From Seminavis robusta (Eukaryota > Bacillariophyta > Bacillariophyceae > Naviculales > Naviculaceae): a DNA stretch of 29,632 nt. Of this stretch, positions 19,343-29,097 are shown piece by piece (the first letter of the stretch is position 1; the number at the start of each line of letters is the position of its first letter). A program made the position numbers and the translations under genes. The notes under the pieces were generated by a model, which worked only from the letters and a program-made list of their open reading frames with translations, made no database searches and was not told where the DNA came from. Location of the stretch: NCBI GenBank assembly GCA_903772945.1, contig CAICTM010001423.1, positions 1 to 29,632 on the forward strand. The letters are read 5' to 3'.

Positions 19343-19871
19343 ATGGTTGACTCTACCGTTGTTATCAAGACCCGTAAATTCATCAAGAATCCCCTCCTGG
19401 CACGGAGGCAGGTGCGTTTGCTGCTCTGTTTCCGTAGAGACCGTAATCTAGCTAGTATTAGTGGGTATCATGGCAACAAATGGCTCACTCTCGCTTTCTT
19501 TCGCTCTTTCTTTCTTTTGCTATCAGATGATTGTGGATGTGATCCACCCTGGCCGTCCCAACGTCCCCAAGAAGGAACTGCAAGAGGTGATTGGAGGCAT
19601 GTACAAGGGAGATCCCAAGCTCACAATGGTATTTGGTTTCCGAACCAAATTCGGTGGTGGCAAGTCCACGGGCTTTTGCGTCATCTACGACAATGAAGAC
19701 TCTTGTCGGAAGTTTGAACCCAAGCACCGATTGGTCCGAAATGGATTCCAGACAAAGGTCGAACGATCGCGCAAGGCCATGAAGGAAGCCAAGAACAAGG
19801 GACTCAAGGTTCGTGGTACTGGTGCCAGTATTTCCAAGCACAAGGCAAAGCGTGCCGCCAAGAACGAGTAA
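19343..19871 (+). CDS. RPS24: 40S ribosomal protein S24 (eS24), one intron
   Basis: eS24 is a structural protein of the small subunit needed for pre-18S rRNA processing. Exons are 19343-19411 and 19527-19871; the 115-bp intron (GTGCGT...TATCAG) falls after RRQ in phase 0, just before MIVDVIHPG. The joined product is 137 aa: VIKTRKFIKNPLLARRQ, then HPGRPNVPKKEL, FGFRTKFGGGKSTGFCVIYD, and EPKHRLVRNG, ending in a Lys-rich tail. The ATG at 19343 has ACC before it. The intron is pyrimidine-rich (CTTTC runs) near its 3' end. The 19010-19342 gap is the shared upstream region with the aldolase. Confidence 0.97.
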
Positions 19872-20033
19872 ACAAACCATACCAAAAAGCACAATACAAT
19901 ACAGAATTGCCTGCAACTACCTTCTTATTATCTTTTAGCCACTGTACTGGTAGTAAAAGTAATAACATCCCGCTTCAGCTTCTAATACTCTGTTATAACA
20001 ATGCATACATAGTGTGGTCCAATCGAAGTTGAG

Positions 20034-22790
20034 TTATTCACTAAACTCCCAAAGGTCTTCCATTCGCTGACGTCTAGAGCCATCCAACTTTCCCTTCTTG
20101 TGTAGGATTATTTGTGAGCGATACCAAAGCCCAAGCTTGACACCATCATCTCTTTCATAGGATCGTGGCACCTGCGTCTCTCCAGTTTCAGCAACATACT
20201 CCTTGCATAAATTGAAATTCTGTTCCCACCTCCAATCACGTACATTCCAAATGAAACCAAGCTGTTCCAGTTTCAGCACCTTGCTTGCATCCAGCTTGTC
20301 CTTCTTTCTTGCCATCCGCTGTTTGTTCACCCATGCACCCAGCTTCACGCCTCCTTCAGTGTGATTCTGGGGCGCAACAGAGTGACCTTCTCGGGCCTGG
20401 AAGGATAGCAACGCTTGGAAGAATGTGTTCCAACTTTCTTCAAGGGCTTCCCAAATGAACCCAATCTGGTCCAGTTTCTCCACCTTCCATTCATCTAGTT
20501 TATCCTTGTTTCTTGCTTGCCGCTGCTTGTTAACCCAATTCCCCAACTTCAACTCTCCTTCTACATGCCTCGAGGGTACATCACAGTGACCTTCACGAGC
20601 TTGGAAGGAAAGCAATGCTTGGAAGAATGTGTTCCAACTTTCTTTGAGGAGATCCCACACAAATCCAATTTGGTCTAGTTTCTCCACCTTCCATTCATCT
20701 AGTTTATCCTTGTTTCTTGCTTGCCGCTGATCACTAACCCACCTCCCCAACTTCAACTCTCCTTTAATGTGATTCCTGCGTACATCACAGTGACCTTCCC
20801 GTTCTACATACTGACACAGCAAATTGTAGTTCCAATCCCAAATCTCTTCATAGTGAGACCACTTGATGCCAGCTTCTGCCATTTGATGAATCCGGTCCAT
20901 ACTCAAGCCGCCAGATTTCTTCAGCTTCCTTTGAAGGGTCAACCATTTCTGTTCTTCTACGGGAAGCATCTGCCCTGGGTGGTCCCTTCTAAAGGCAACA
21001 ACTCTCTCAAACATGGTGTTCCACTCCAAGGCTTTGGTATGATTCCCTGAGACTTCTATGATCAGTTGTTTCAAGATCTCTTGTTGGGTCTCCCCTCCGA
21101 TTGATCCTAGACCGTCAAACACGTCTTTGAGTCTTTGGGGGTATTCAGAAGGATCAACCGGCCTCCCTTGTCTTGCTTCCCCAGCAATGTAGACAACACC
21201 CTTCCAAAATTCAGGGTCATCCTCAGACAATGCCATTAGTGTTCTTGCAAGCATCTGACTACCACAGGTGTCTTCATTGCCAAAGAGAAAGTCACCCTGG
21301 GACTCATCATAGATCACAGGAAGCAATACATATCCGCATTGCTTGTTTGGTGCAGGACGGGTTACCCTTCCAACTGCTTGCAATATCTTCTCTGGGCTCT
21401 TTATATGATCAGACAAGAAGACCATGTCCCAGATAGCTTCATTAACTCCCTCTGTCAACAATTCACAGTTTGCTACAACTGACTTGGGAGCTTCCTTGGC
21501 TTTTTTCAAAATGCTTTCTTGCATTGTACGTTTCATGTTGCCATTGATGTCAGCTGCAAACACATCCTGATCCAGTACCTCCCCGGCATCTACAATGAAC
21601 TGCTTTGCCCTAGCATTCCTGCTGTGGAATGAAACTGCATGGGATGCATTGCACTTTTCCATGGCTGCTTTCAGTATGAAGGGGAGCAGTGCTGGAATTG
21701 ACTCATCTCTCAGCTGGTTGTCGTCATGGAGCAATGAAGGAAACACTGACAATAGTTCCTGTTTGGATACCACAAAGAGTTTCAATGGTACGGTGATGTT
21801 CATTTGTTCTGCTTCCCTGCGAGTCTTCTTCTCCACTGTCTGTCCAAACAAGGATTGATTGTTGAAGCTGCGGACTCCTTCTTGGAGTATGACATCCTGA
21901 TTGGTAGTAATTAGAGTTTGCACGCCATTTCTTTTGTCAATTTTGGAGGCAACCACTGTCTTCTGTGTCACATTGGGCGAGAAATTTCGAGGAGTTGCTG
22001 TTTTGAACAGTCTGAAGTCAATGGGTAGTTCATGGTCTTGCAACCCAAAGCCATTGAACTGTGATTTTCCGGCCATGCGATGTGCCTCATCAAAGATACC
22101 AAGCCCGATACGGATGGGAATGGTCCTGTTCTTATTGATCAAATTCAGAGCCTCGGCAATTCTCGGAAGAGAATTGGTAGTAGAGACCAGAAAGTGAAGG
22201 CTGCTATTGCTGGCTTCGTCATGAGGCTCCAGTAGAAAGGAAGCAATTCGTTCTGGACAGGTTGAATGTGGCACTGGCGTGTCTGTATCACTGGCAACAA
22301 TCATGCTTTTGTGAGGCACATTTGAAAGCACTTGGGAGCCTTCCAGCATATCAAGAGTTTGGTCTACAAGCTTGAGTTTTGATGTCACATAGATTGCGAT
22401 TTTTGCTTGTGGGAGTGCTGGGATTGATTGGTTCCTATTATCATTTGCCAACGCCATTTGTTGTAGGACCTGCAGTGCCGAGATTGTCTTGCCGAATCCC
22501 ATGGTGAGAATAATATTGGCCCGGCGGTGGCCATTGGCATATGCCTGGAGGATCTTTTGGACAGTCTCTGTGTGCCTGCCGTCCAACTCAATGGGAGGAT
22601 TTTCTGAGTCTGAAGACTGGAAGTTCAGCTTAGTGATGGCACCAATCGATGATCTGGCGAGCTGGGAGGTGGGAGAATCAAAAGGTGGATTGAAATGAGG
22701 TGATATCCAGCCTTGATTGCCAACAAGGAAAGAAGTCACCAATGTGGTGTGCAACAGCACTGTCCACAAAAGATTCCACATGATCTTCAT
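20034..22790 (-). CDS. SF2 DEAH-box helicase with four helicase-associated (HA) repeats, probably plastid-targeted
   Basis: An ATP-dependent nucleic-acid translocase of the type-III-restriction/DEAD-like class. The start at 22790 is preferred over 22829 because it begins a signal peptide (MKIMWNLLWTVLLHTTLVTS) with Phe21 at the likely cleavage site, a diatom plastid signature. Motifs in the 918-aa product: Walker A MGFGKT (97-102), DEAH (234-237), TATP (264-267), and motif VI QAVGRVTRP (471-479). From about residue 648 four HA repeats of 68 residues follow, each with W-x-F or WNYN, a GH-x-x-V/AP loop, KLG-W-x-x-x-QR and KLDQIGFIW-like ends; repeat 4 is the most diverged. The architecture resembles bacterial helicases with helicase-associated domains, so a bacterial origin is possible. 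It faces gyrB head to head. No intron is needed. Confidence 0.9.
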   Translation of the reverse strand: MKIMWNLLWTVLLHTTLVTSFLVGNQGWISPHFNPPFDSPTSQLARSSIGAITKLNFQSSDSENPPIELDGRHTETVQKILQAYANGHRRANIILTMGFGKTISALQVLQQMALANDNRNQSIPALPQAKIAIYVTSKLKLVDQTLDMLEGSQVLSNVPHKSMIVASDTDTPVPHSTCPERIASFLLEPHDEASNSSLHFLVSTTNSLPRIAEALNLINKNRTIPIRIGLGIFDEAHRMAGKSQFNGFGLQDHELPIDFRLFKTATPRNFSPNVTQKTVVASKIDKRNGVQTLITTNQDVILQEGVRSFNNQSLFGQTVEKKTRREAEQMNITVPLKLFVVSKQELLSVFPSLLHDDNQLRDESIPALLPFILKAAMEKCNASHAVSFHSRNARAKQFIVDAGEVLDQDVFAADINGNMKRTMQESILKKAKEAPKSVVANCELLTEGVNEAIWDMVFLSDHIKSPEKILQAVGRVTRPAPNKQCGYVLLPVIYDESQGDFLFGNEDTCGSQMLARTLMALSEDDPEFWKGVVYIAGEARQGRPVDPSEYPQRLKDVFDGLGSIGGETQQEILKQLIIEVSGNHTKALEWNTMFERVVAFRRDHPGQMLPVEEQKWLTLQRKLKKSGGLSMDRIHQMAEAGIKWSHYEEIWDWNYNLLCQYVEREGHCDVRRNHIKGELKLGRWVSDQRQARNKDKLDEWKVEKLDQIGFVWDLLKESWNTFFQALLSFQAREGHCDVPSRHVEGELKLGNWVNKQRQARNKDKLDEWKVEKLDQIGFIWEALEESWNTFFQALLSFQAREGHSVAPQNHTEGGVKLGAWVNKQRMARKKDKLDASKVLKLEQLGFIWNVRDWRWEQNFNLCKEYVAETGETQVPRSYERDDGVKLGLWYRSQIILHKKGKLDGSRRQRMEDLWEFSE
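20400..20770. repeat. Near-identical intragenic repeats (204-bp period) in the helicase gene
   Basis: HA repeats 2 and 1 (in protein order) are also alike at DNA level. A 53-nt block at 20473-20525 recurs exactly at 20677-20729, a 204-bp period equal to 68 codons. A further exact block of about 28 nt near 20413-20440 recurs near 20615-20642. Repeats 3 and 4 are less alike. This indicates recent duplication or gene conversion. Confidence 0.85.
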
Positions 22791-23204
22791 CGTGAAGTCG
22801 ATTTCAAAGGGAAACTGGGTTGTCTGCAAGGAGTTTGTTGGCCACGTTCATTGCGAGTTGATCGGTGTTGGAGGGCTGGGCTACCGTACCTCTGGTTGAA
22901 TGGCTTGACGGAGAGCTGATGACACTCGGGACTGTGAATATCCGTGACTCCGCTGGATCTTCGCTGAACTGCCTCGTGGCCATGCATTGGAACTTCGAAC
23001 TTCGAACAAAATGAACCAAAGCTTCCCCAGTTGTATTATTAGCAGAGAGCCAATTCTTGGTAGACTTACTCTGTCATCATATCTTGTAGTGTCGCTACTA
23101 GCTAGCACTTCTCCTTAGCTAGTTTCTCCTTGAAGAATTGAACGACTGGCACTCTATTTCGTCTCAATTCCATAGCGCATCAGTTTTATTCAATCAACAT
23201 CAGC
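22791..23204. promoter_or_regulatory. Shared 414-bp upstream region between helicase and gyrB
   Basis: The helicase (-) and gyrB (+) start codons face each other across 414 bp with no other gene between, so this should hold both promoters and leaders. Short open frames here are chance. I see no sure TATA box. A CAATCAACATCAGC leader lies before the gyrB ATG. Confidence 0.5.
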
Positions 23205-25923
23205 ATGATTCAAACACCCACCAATATTTTGATGATCGTCCTCGTGGGTCTGTCGCTGTCAGAGTCGTTCCTTTTGAAGCCAGCATCATTATTTTCCCAA
23301 AGCACATTATCTCCTTTCATTGGAGCTTCCTTGGCGGAGGACACTGAGACTTCCCCTGAAGCAAAGAGCAAGAAACCAAAGAAAAAGCTGAGCAAACCAA
23401 ATAATACCGGTAGTGCAGAACAAGCCTATGATGCTGGTCAAATCACCGTCCTGAGCGGACTGGATCCAGTCAGGAAGCGACCTGGAATGTGAGTAAATTA
23501 ATCTTCATCGAATGATAGATGAATTAACAAGATCCAAGATTGTGGAGAGCCATGCCTGGAATCGAATCCAATGATTTCCTCCAACTCACCATCCTTCCTT
23601 ATCTGCACAATTAATTTCTCTTTTGATGTTCTTAGGTACATTGGTTCGACAGGTCCTGATGGATTACATCACTTGGTTTGGGAAGTGGTGGACAATTGTG
23701 TGGACGAAGCTCTGGCGGGCCATGCCACATTCATAAAGACAGTCATCAACGAGGATGGATCCTGCACAGTCATGGATGATGGCAGAGGTATACCCACGGA
23801 TGTCCACCCGACCACGGGAGTTTCTGCTCTGGAAACTGTGCTCACTGTCTTGCATGTAAGTGACTCAACTCGACACCGTGCTTTCTTTCTTGTATCTGCA
23901 TTATGTTCATTATGTTTTGCTCATCCAATGCTGACTATTTTGCTTGCACGTCAAGGCGGGAGGCAAGTTTGAAAACCAAGGTGGTAGTGGAGGGTACAAG
24001 GTTTCAGGTGGTCTCCATGGCGTGGGTATCAGCGTCGTGAATGCCCTTTCATCGTTTGTCGAAGTGGACGTTGCCCGAAATGACAAAAGGCATCACATGC
24101 GGTTCGAGGGAGGTTTTCCCACAGGGAGTCTCGACGTTACTGAATTGGAAACCCCGACAATCGACGAGGATATCAATGCCGAGATTGATCGATTGAAAGC
24201 ACAAGCAAGCAAAGATGTCGGAGACGAACCCAATGACAAGGCACTTGTACAAATAGAAGCGCTAGAGAAGCTGCAAGAGTTTCAGCTGAAACGCAAGACA
24301 GGGACTACAGTTACGTTTCTCCCGGACATTAATGTATTTAAGGGCGAAAAGGGCACGCCTGATATTACGTTGGATACATCCCGGCTAAGAGCTCGAATGG
24401 ACGAGATTGCCTACCTTAACGCAGGATTGCTAATATCCCTACAAGACAAACGACAACCAATGACCAAGTCCAATTCTAAGAGAAACTTCCAGGAAGTCTT
24501 CTACCATGCGGGGGGGCTGTCGGAATATGTCCAGTTGCTGTGTAGCACCAAAACACCTCTGTTTCAGAAGAAAGCATCCAAAACCAAAAAGAAGCGTGCG
24601 GTTAAAGCTGTTGGTGTGTCGACTGATCCTGTGAGCGGCTTTCTTTCTGATGACGGGTCTACGATTCTTTGCTCGGGCGAGAGCGCACCCACGGACAACG
24701 TATCTTCCCCTGTATCTGTGTCGGTGGCGTTACGTTGGTCTTCCGACATGTACACAGAGTCAATCCTTTCCTTTTGCAACAATATTCGGACCCGAGATGG
24801 AGGTAGTCATGTGGACGGTCTGAAAACTTCATTGACTCGAACTGTCAACCAAGCAGTCAAGCGATCGGGAAAAGCCAAAGAGGGCAATGTACCAGGGGAA
24901 TTCATTAGGGAGGGATTGACAGCCATTATTTCAGTTGCGGTCTCAGAGCCCGAGTTTGAAGGACAGACAAAAGGTCGACTTGGCAATCCAGAAGTACGAA
25001 TTGCGGTGGACTCGTTACTCGCGGGCGAGTTGACCAAGCTGTTTGATTTTCGTCCTGATTTGTTGGACGCAATCTACACAAAAGCTAGCGAAGCTCAAGC
25101 TGCGGCGGCCGCGGCCCGAGCTGCCCGTGACTTGGTGCGGCGAAAAACGTTGCTACAATCCACCGTGCTTCCTGGCAAGCTTGCTGACTGCGCATCTAGG
25201 GACCCTACCGAGTCGGAAATATTTATTGTGGAGGGAGACTCCGCTGCTGGAAGTGCCAAGCAAGGCAGGGATCGCAGAACTCAGGCAATCCTCCCGCTTC
25301 GCGGAAAAATTCTGAACATTGAAAGAGCCGCAACCGAAAGGATTTACCAAAATACAGAATTGCAAGGTCTGATCTCGGCACTTGGCTTGGGAGTCAAGGG
25401 AGCTGAATTCAATCCTGCTTCGCTTCGGTATGGGCGAGTTATCGTCATGACGGATGCCGATGTGGATGGAGCGCACATCCGAGTCCTTCTCTTGACTTTC
25501 TTCTTTCGTTATCAACGAGAGTTGATTGAGCAGGGTCATGTATATATTGCTCAGCCTCCACTGTACAAAGTATCTGGTGGCTCTGGTCGCTCAAGAAAAG
25601 AAGTCTATGCCTTTTCAGAGGTTGAGAAAGAGAAGGCCATCATGCAAATTCTCAAGCTATCGGACAGCAGCGAAATTGCAGAGGCACTTGCCAGCAAGAA
25701 AGCAACCATTCAGAGGTTCAAAGGCTTGGGTGAGATGATGCCAGAACAGCTTTGGTCAACTACCATGGACGCCGAGAGACGGACACTGATTCAAGTCACC
25801 GTAGCGGATGCTGCTCTTGCGGACCAGACTCTGAGCATTCTCATGGGAGACGCGGTAGCCCCTCGAAGAAACTTTATCAGCTCGCACGCCGAAAACTTGA
25901 GCGTCGACGACTTGGACGTTTGA
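23205..25923 (+). CDS. gyrB: DNA gyrase subunit B, nuclear-encoded and plastid-targeted, three exons
   Basis: GyrB is the ATPase subunit of the bacterial-type topoisomerase II that supercoils organelle DNA. Exons are 23205-23488, 23636-23855 and 23956-25923; the introns (147 and 100 bp) are GT-AG and restore GMYIGST and VLHAGGKF. The product is 823 aa. Residues 1-20 form a signal peptide, then SFLLKP matches the plastid site, and a Lys-rich linker follows. The GHKL ATPase has EVVDN (111-115), DDGRGIP and GGLHGVG. The Toprim domain has [11 protein letters not shown] (Glu594) and DADVDGAH (668-675), and the end motif is RFKGLGEM. Two segments of about 50 residues are extra relative to bacterial GyrB: 230-282 (acidic, charged, coiled-coil-like) and 371-422 (Lys-rich, then Ser/Asp-rich). 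A Ala-rich stretch near 548-560 lies before the Toprim domain. Confidence 0.97.
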
Positions 25924-26420
25924 TAGCGTAATTCATAACGAAGGCCTCAATACCGGTAGTCAAGCTTGACAGACGTGAAACTCTGAATGGCTCGGATACG
26001 TAAGACTAGCACACCCCAGGTGCTCGCTCGACTCCCTTGGTTTCAGTAGCTATTAGTTGTCTCAATCTGCCGCTGCTCGCTCTGACATCCTGTATTAGTA
26101 GTCAGTGGTTGTCTCAATCTGCCTCTTGCCCTTGCTTGGTGAACCTTCCTGTCACTTTAGTTGTCCCCAAGAGAGGGTGCTTCTGGGCCATTCAGCAAAG
26201 CGCAAACGGATTGCTGTCATCTTGAAGTGGGTATCCGATAACTATGGCTATCGAAACCAGTGCACCAAGATTTTTTTTTGTCACTGAAAAATGGAACTAC
26301 TACCTACGCTATTTGAATAACGAAACCAACAACTAACTAATATGGAAATAAGGCAAGCCCCTTTTGTTGGCTACCGTACATACCATTCTGCTTTACTCAT
26401 TCAACTCAACTCGACTCTAC
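25924..26420. other. Convergent intergenic region with a short direct repeat
   Basis: The 3' ends of gyrB (+) and the biotin synthase gene (-) meet here. The 16-mer GTTGTCTCAATCTGCC occurs twice about 55 bp apart (near 26053 and 26108). TACCGGTA is at 25951. I see no gene. Confidence 0.6.
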
Positions 26421-27734
26421 TCAAGCAAACTGAGGAGCACGTTGTTCACTGCTGCCAGACACGTGTGTGATTTCCACTTCTCCTTGTGCTTCCGCGGGTG
26501 CAACCAGAGGTCCCTTGTGTGCCGGTTTCCCGGAGAATCCTAGCTTGGCAAACAAGGCTTGATCCTCATCAAATTCCGGATTGGAGGTGGTCAAGAGTTT
26601 GTCTCCATTAAAGATGGAATTGGCTCCTGCCTGGAACATGAGATATTGTTCGGCATCACTAAAGGACAACCGTCCCGCCGACAATCGGACCATGGTGCGG
26701 GGCATGACGATCCTCGCCGTGGCAATCACTCGTGCCATATCAAAGGCATCGACGCGGTCAATATCTCCACTTTCTCCCAGAGGAGTTCCTTCTACCGCCA
26801 CCAAGGCATTGATGGGCACCGATTCGGGATGTTCCGGTAGAGTGGCCAACACATGGAGCAATCCGACCCTGTCCGACTCTTCTTCTCCCAATCCAAGAAT
26901 CCCTCCACAGCAGACACTGATCCCAGCATCGCGTACATTGGCAATGGTATCCAATCGATCTTGATAGGATCTTGTGGTGATGACATTGGGATAATGTTCG
27001 GGACTGGTGTCTAGGTTGTGATTGTACGCCGAAAGTCCGGCTTCCTTGAGTTGTCGTGCTTGTTCGGCATTCAACATGCCGAGCGTGCAGCAGACTTCGA
27101 GGCCCATGCCGTTGACACCTCGTACCATTTCGAGAATATGATTAAAGGCATTCTTCTTGTTTCCCAGTTCACGCCAGGCAGCACCCATACAGAATCGAGT
27201 GGATCCGGCCTCTTTGGCACGAGCGGCCGCTTCCAGTACTTCTTGGACTTTCATGGTAGGAGTCGGTTTGACAAACGTCTTGTGACGTGTCGATTGCGAA
27301 CAGTAAGAGCAATCCTCGGTACATCCGCCCGTCTTGATGGAGAGCAGAGTGCACTGTTGGACTTCGGACGGATCCCAGTACATGCGATGAACCGTGGCCG
27401 ATCGGTACATGAGTTCGTGAAAGGGAAGCGAAAAGATCTCGGCAATCTCTTCCTTCGTCCAATCATGACGGACCGATGCCGTCACACCTGCCATGGAACG
27501 TTCTTCTTCGGCTTCGTAGAGATCGTTGCGATCGTGCACGTCGTTGGGCAAACGCTGCTGCTGCTGTTGAGTAGTAGTAGGAGTAGGCTGGGCAATGTAT
27601 TTGTCCAAGACGACTCCTTGAGACGAAGCTTGAGGCGCCATGGACAAGGTCCGAGTGGCTAGTTTGTTATTGTTTCTACCATTGTTGAGAACTCCTCGGA
27701 GGACCAATCTGGAACAGGTGGATCGGGCAAACAT
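26421..27734 (-). CDS. bioB: Biotin synthase, probably mitochondrial
   Basis: A radical-SAM enzyme that inserts sulfur into dethiobiotin, the last step of biotin synthesis. The 437-aa product opens with a basic, Ser/Arg-rich presequence without acids (MFARSTCSRLVLRGVLNNGR), typical of mitochondrial import, then a low-complexity linker with a Gln run. The core begins near residue 90. The radical-SAM cluster motif is CTEDCSYC (Cys138, Cys142, Cys145). Other hallmarks are RFCMGAAWRELG, YNHNLDTSPEHYP, CCGGILGLGE, VEGTPL, VRLSAGR, and AGANSIFNGDKLLTT. There are no introns. The N-terminal extension beyond bacterial BioB is about 85 residues. The C-terminal tail of about 30 residues after LGFSG is family-variable. 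Confidence 0.97.
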   Translation of the reverse strand: MFARSTCSRLVLRGVLNNGRNNNKLATRTLSMAPQASSQGVVLDKYIAQPTPTTTQQQQQRLPNDVHDRNDLYEAEEERSMAGVTASVRHDWTKEEIAEIFSLPFHELMYRSATVHRMYWDPSEVQQCTLLSIKTGGCTEDCSYCSQSTRHKTFVKPTPTMKVQEVLEAAARAKEAGSTRFCMGAAWRELGNKKNAFNHILEMVRGVNGMGLEVCCTLGMLNAEQARQLKEAGLSAYNHNLDTSPEHYPNVITTRSYQDRLDTIANVRDAGISVCCGGILGLGEEESDRVGLLHVLATLPEHPESVPINALVAVEGTPLGESGDIDRVDAFDMARVIATARIVMPRTMVRLSAGRLSFSDAEQYLMFQAGANSIFNGDKLLTTSNPEFDEDQALFAKLGFSGKPAHKGPLVAPAEAQGEVEITHVSGSSEQRAPQFA

Positions 27735-28270
27735 TTTGATTTTGATTGATGGAATATCTTGACAAGGAAACTAACAAACTATGAGAGGCCCGTTGGCGTG
27801 GCTTGGCTGGTTATGATGCCGATGAGACTAACGAAAGATTGATGGATCCAAATCCAACAGCAACAGTTACTGTGATCGTTCGAGAGGTCGCACTACAAAG
27901 GCCACCGCTTCAAATTGTTTTGTTGGATGTGTGGATCCAAAAATGACGTTATTGAGTTGACAGCTCTCTCCGTGGATCGGAAGCTCCATTGACAAAGATC
28001 TTGGGTATCCTCCTGAGGGTTAAGGATAAATATTACGTCTCCTGAGACGACGCACCTTTTGGTTACCCCCTCAGTTGCACTCCGAAATCGATTCGCCCGC
28101 GTTTACTGTGTAAAATAGAGTAGCGGCACTTCAGTTGCAGAATCAACGGTCATGTGTATCCTTAAGTAACAGGTTCTCTTTCGAAAGATTTAGATCCATT
28201 CGTGGAATAAAAGAACCGTTGAAGTTGCTAAGGTTAAGGATAAACTGATGGCACCGAGCGAAAGTCCATC
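27735..28270. other. Upstream region of bioB, no gene seen
   Basis: This 536-bp stretch includes the bioB promoter. A short direct repeat GGTTAAGGATAAA occurs near 28018 and 28231. No open frame has a recognisable domain. Confidence 0.45.
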
Positions 28271-28607
28271 ATTGAAGGCGCAGCACGGACTTCTCTCCCT
28301 CATTGAATTCGTATGGTTTTCAGGAGGTAAATCCAAGCTTGGCCGACAACAATGGTGAGTGCTTTATCCAATCAGCCGTAGTTGAATCGATCGACGATCG
28401 AATCGATCGCAATGAGGTAAGCCTATTATCAAGAGTGTTAATTGAAGGTACAGCACTGACTTCTCTCCCTCATTGTATTCCTATGGTATTCAGGAGAGAA
28501 TTCTAAGCTCGGCCGTCAACAGGTGAGTTGTTCTTTAATTATTCGAATCGATCGGTCGGTCGCACCTCTATTATCTCTATTGTCAAGTCTCACTCAAGCC
28601 GGCTGTC
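28271..28607 (+). repeat. 170-bp tandem duplication of an exon-like cassette
   Basis: Copy 1 (28271-28440) and copy 2 (28441 to about 28607) both run ATTGAAGG..CAGCAC, a pyrimidine tract, TATGG.. TTCAG, a core of about 29-31 nt, then GTGAGT. In one frame the cores read GGKSKLGRQQ and GENSKLGRQQ, with CTT/CTC, CGA/CGT and CAA/CAG differing only at third positions. That suggests past selection on a coding exon flanked by intron sequence. The cores are 31 and 29 nt, so they are not interchangeable in phase, and I could not build a full gene through them. Confidence 0.6.
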
Positions 28608-28802
28608 TCCGGTGCAGATTCGAAAGCCATCCCTCACTGAATCCTATGGACCATGGGATGGCAGTCAGTTCTCGGCCCATGACAGTCAAGTTGGAGAAAA
28701 TTGAAAACAATGGTAAGTCTCCAGTCGTCTGCAGTTGAGCACAGAAAACAAACCTCGTATCTATTTGTTGTTTTCTCTGCTGCACTGCCGACGGCCGAGG
28801 AA

Positions 28803-28979
28803 ATCCCATTGTCGAGGTCGAACGAACGAACGAACGAACGAACGGTCGCTCCGGATAACAACAAGAGAGGAGGCTACAGGTACTACGGAGGAGGCTCTGT
28901 TAACTCCAGCCCTACCAACAGCCTGAACAGAGGAGCCTATCGTCGTCGAGTCATTGAAAGGGAACAGGAACGAGGCTAG
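28803..28979 (+). CDS. Possible last exon of an unresolved multi-exon gene
   Basis: The final 59 codons before TAG at 28977 look protein-like: after an (AACG)6 run the frame gives NNKRGGYRYYGGGSVNSS, then PTNSLNRGAYRRRVIEREQERG, a Gly/Tyr-rich then strongly basic and charged end. An AG at about 28801-28802 could be the acceptor. Upstream candidates are a segment from 28618, behind TCCGGTGCAG, to a GTAAGT donor near 28712. The frames do not join cleanly, so either my splice choices are wrong or the gene is broken. I recognise no family. Confidence 0.3.
   Translation: MPLSRSNERTNERTVAPDNNKRGGYRYYGGGSVNSSPTNSLNRGAYRRRVIEREQERG
28821..28844 (+). repeat. Microsatellite (AACG)6
   Basis: Six perfect AACG units, 24 bp. 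They lie in the possible last exon, where they encode repeating N-E-R-T residues. A length change by one unit would shift that frame, so the tract may vary between alleles. Confidence 0.9.
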
Positions 28980-29097
28980 CTACTCGACAACACACAAGAG
29001 AGTGGATCCTCCTACCGGATTCATCCCTTCTTGTTATTTCCTACTGTTTTGGTGGTGATTCCTGTGTTGGTACCCATTTTCCTGTATGCGCAAGTCA

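Noticed and set aside
23205..25923. gyrB as bacterial contamination
   Set aside because: It has two GT-AG introns, a diatom-type plastid leader and eukaryotic-style insertions, and lies among other eukaryotic genes.
28248..28358. A short continuous frame starting MAPSESP and reading through to the first KLGRQQ core
   Set aside because: It reads through the pyrimidine tract and TTCAG that look like an intron end, and the second copy has a stop in the same place, so it is unlikely to be a true exon.
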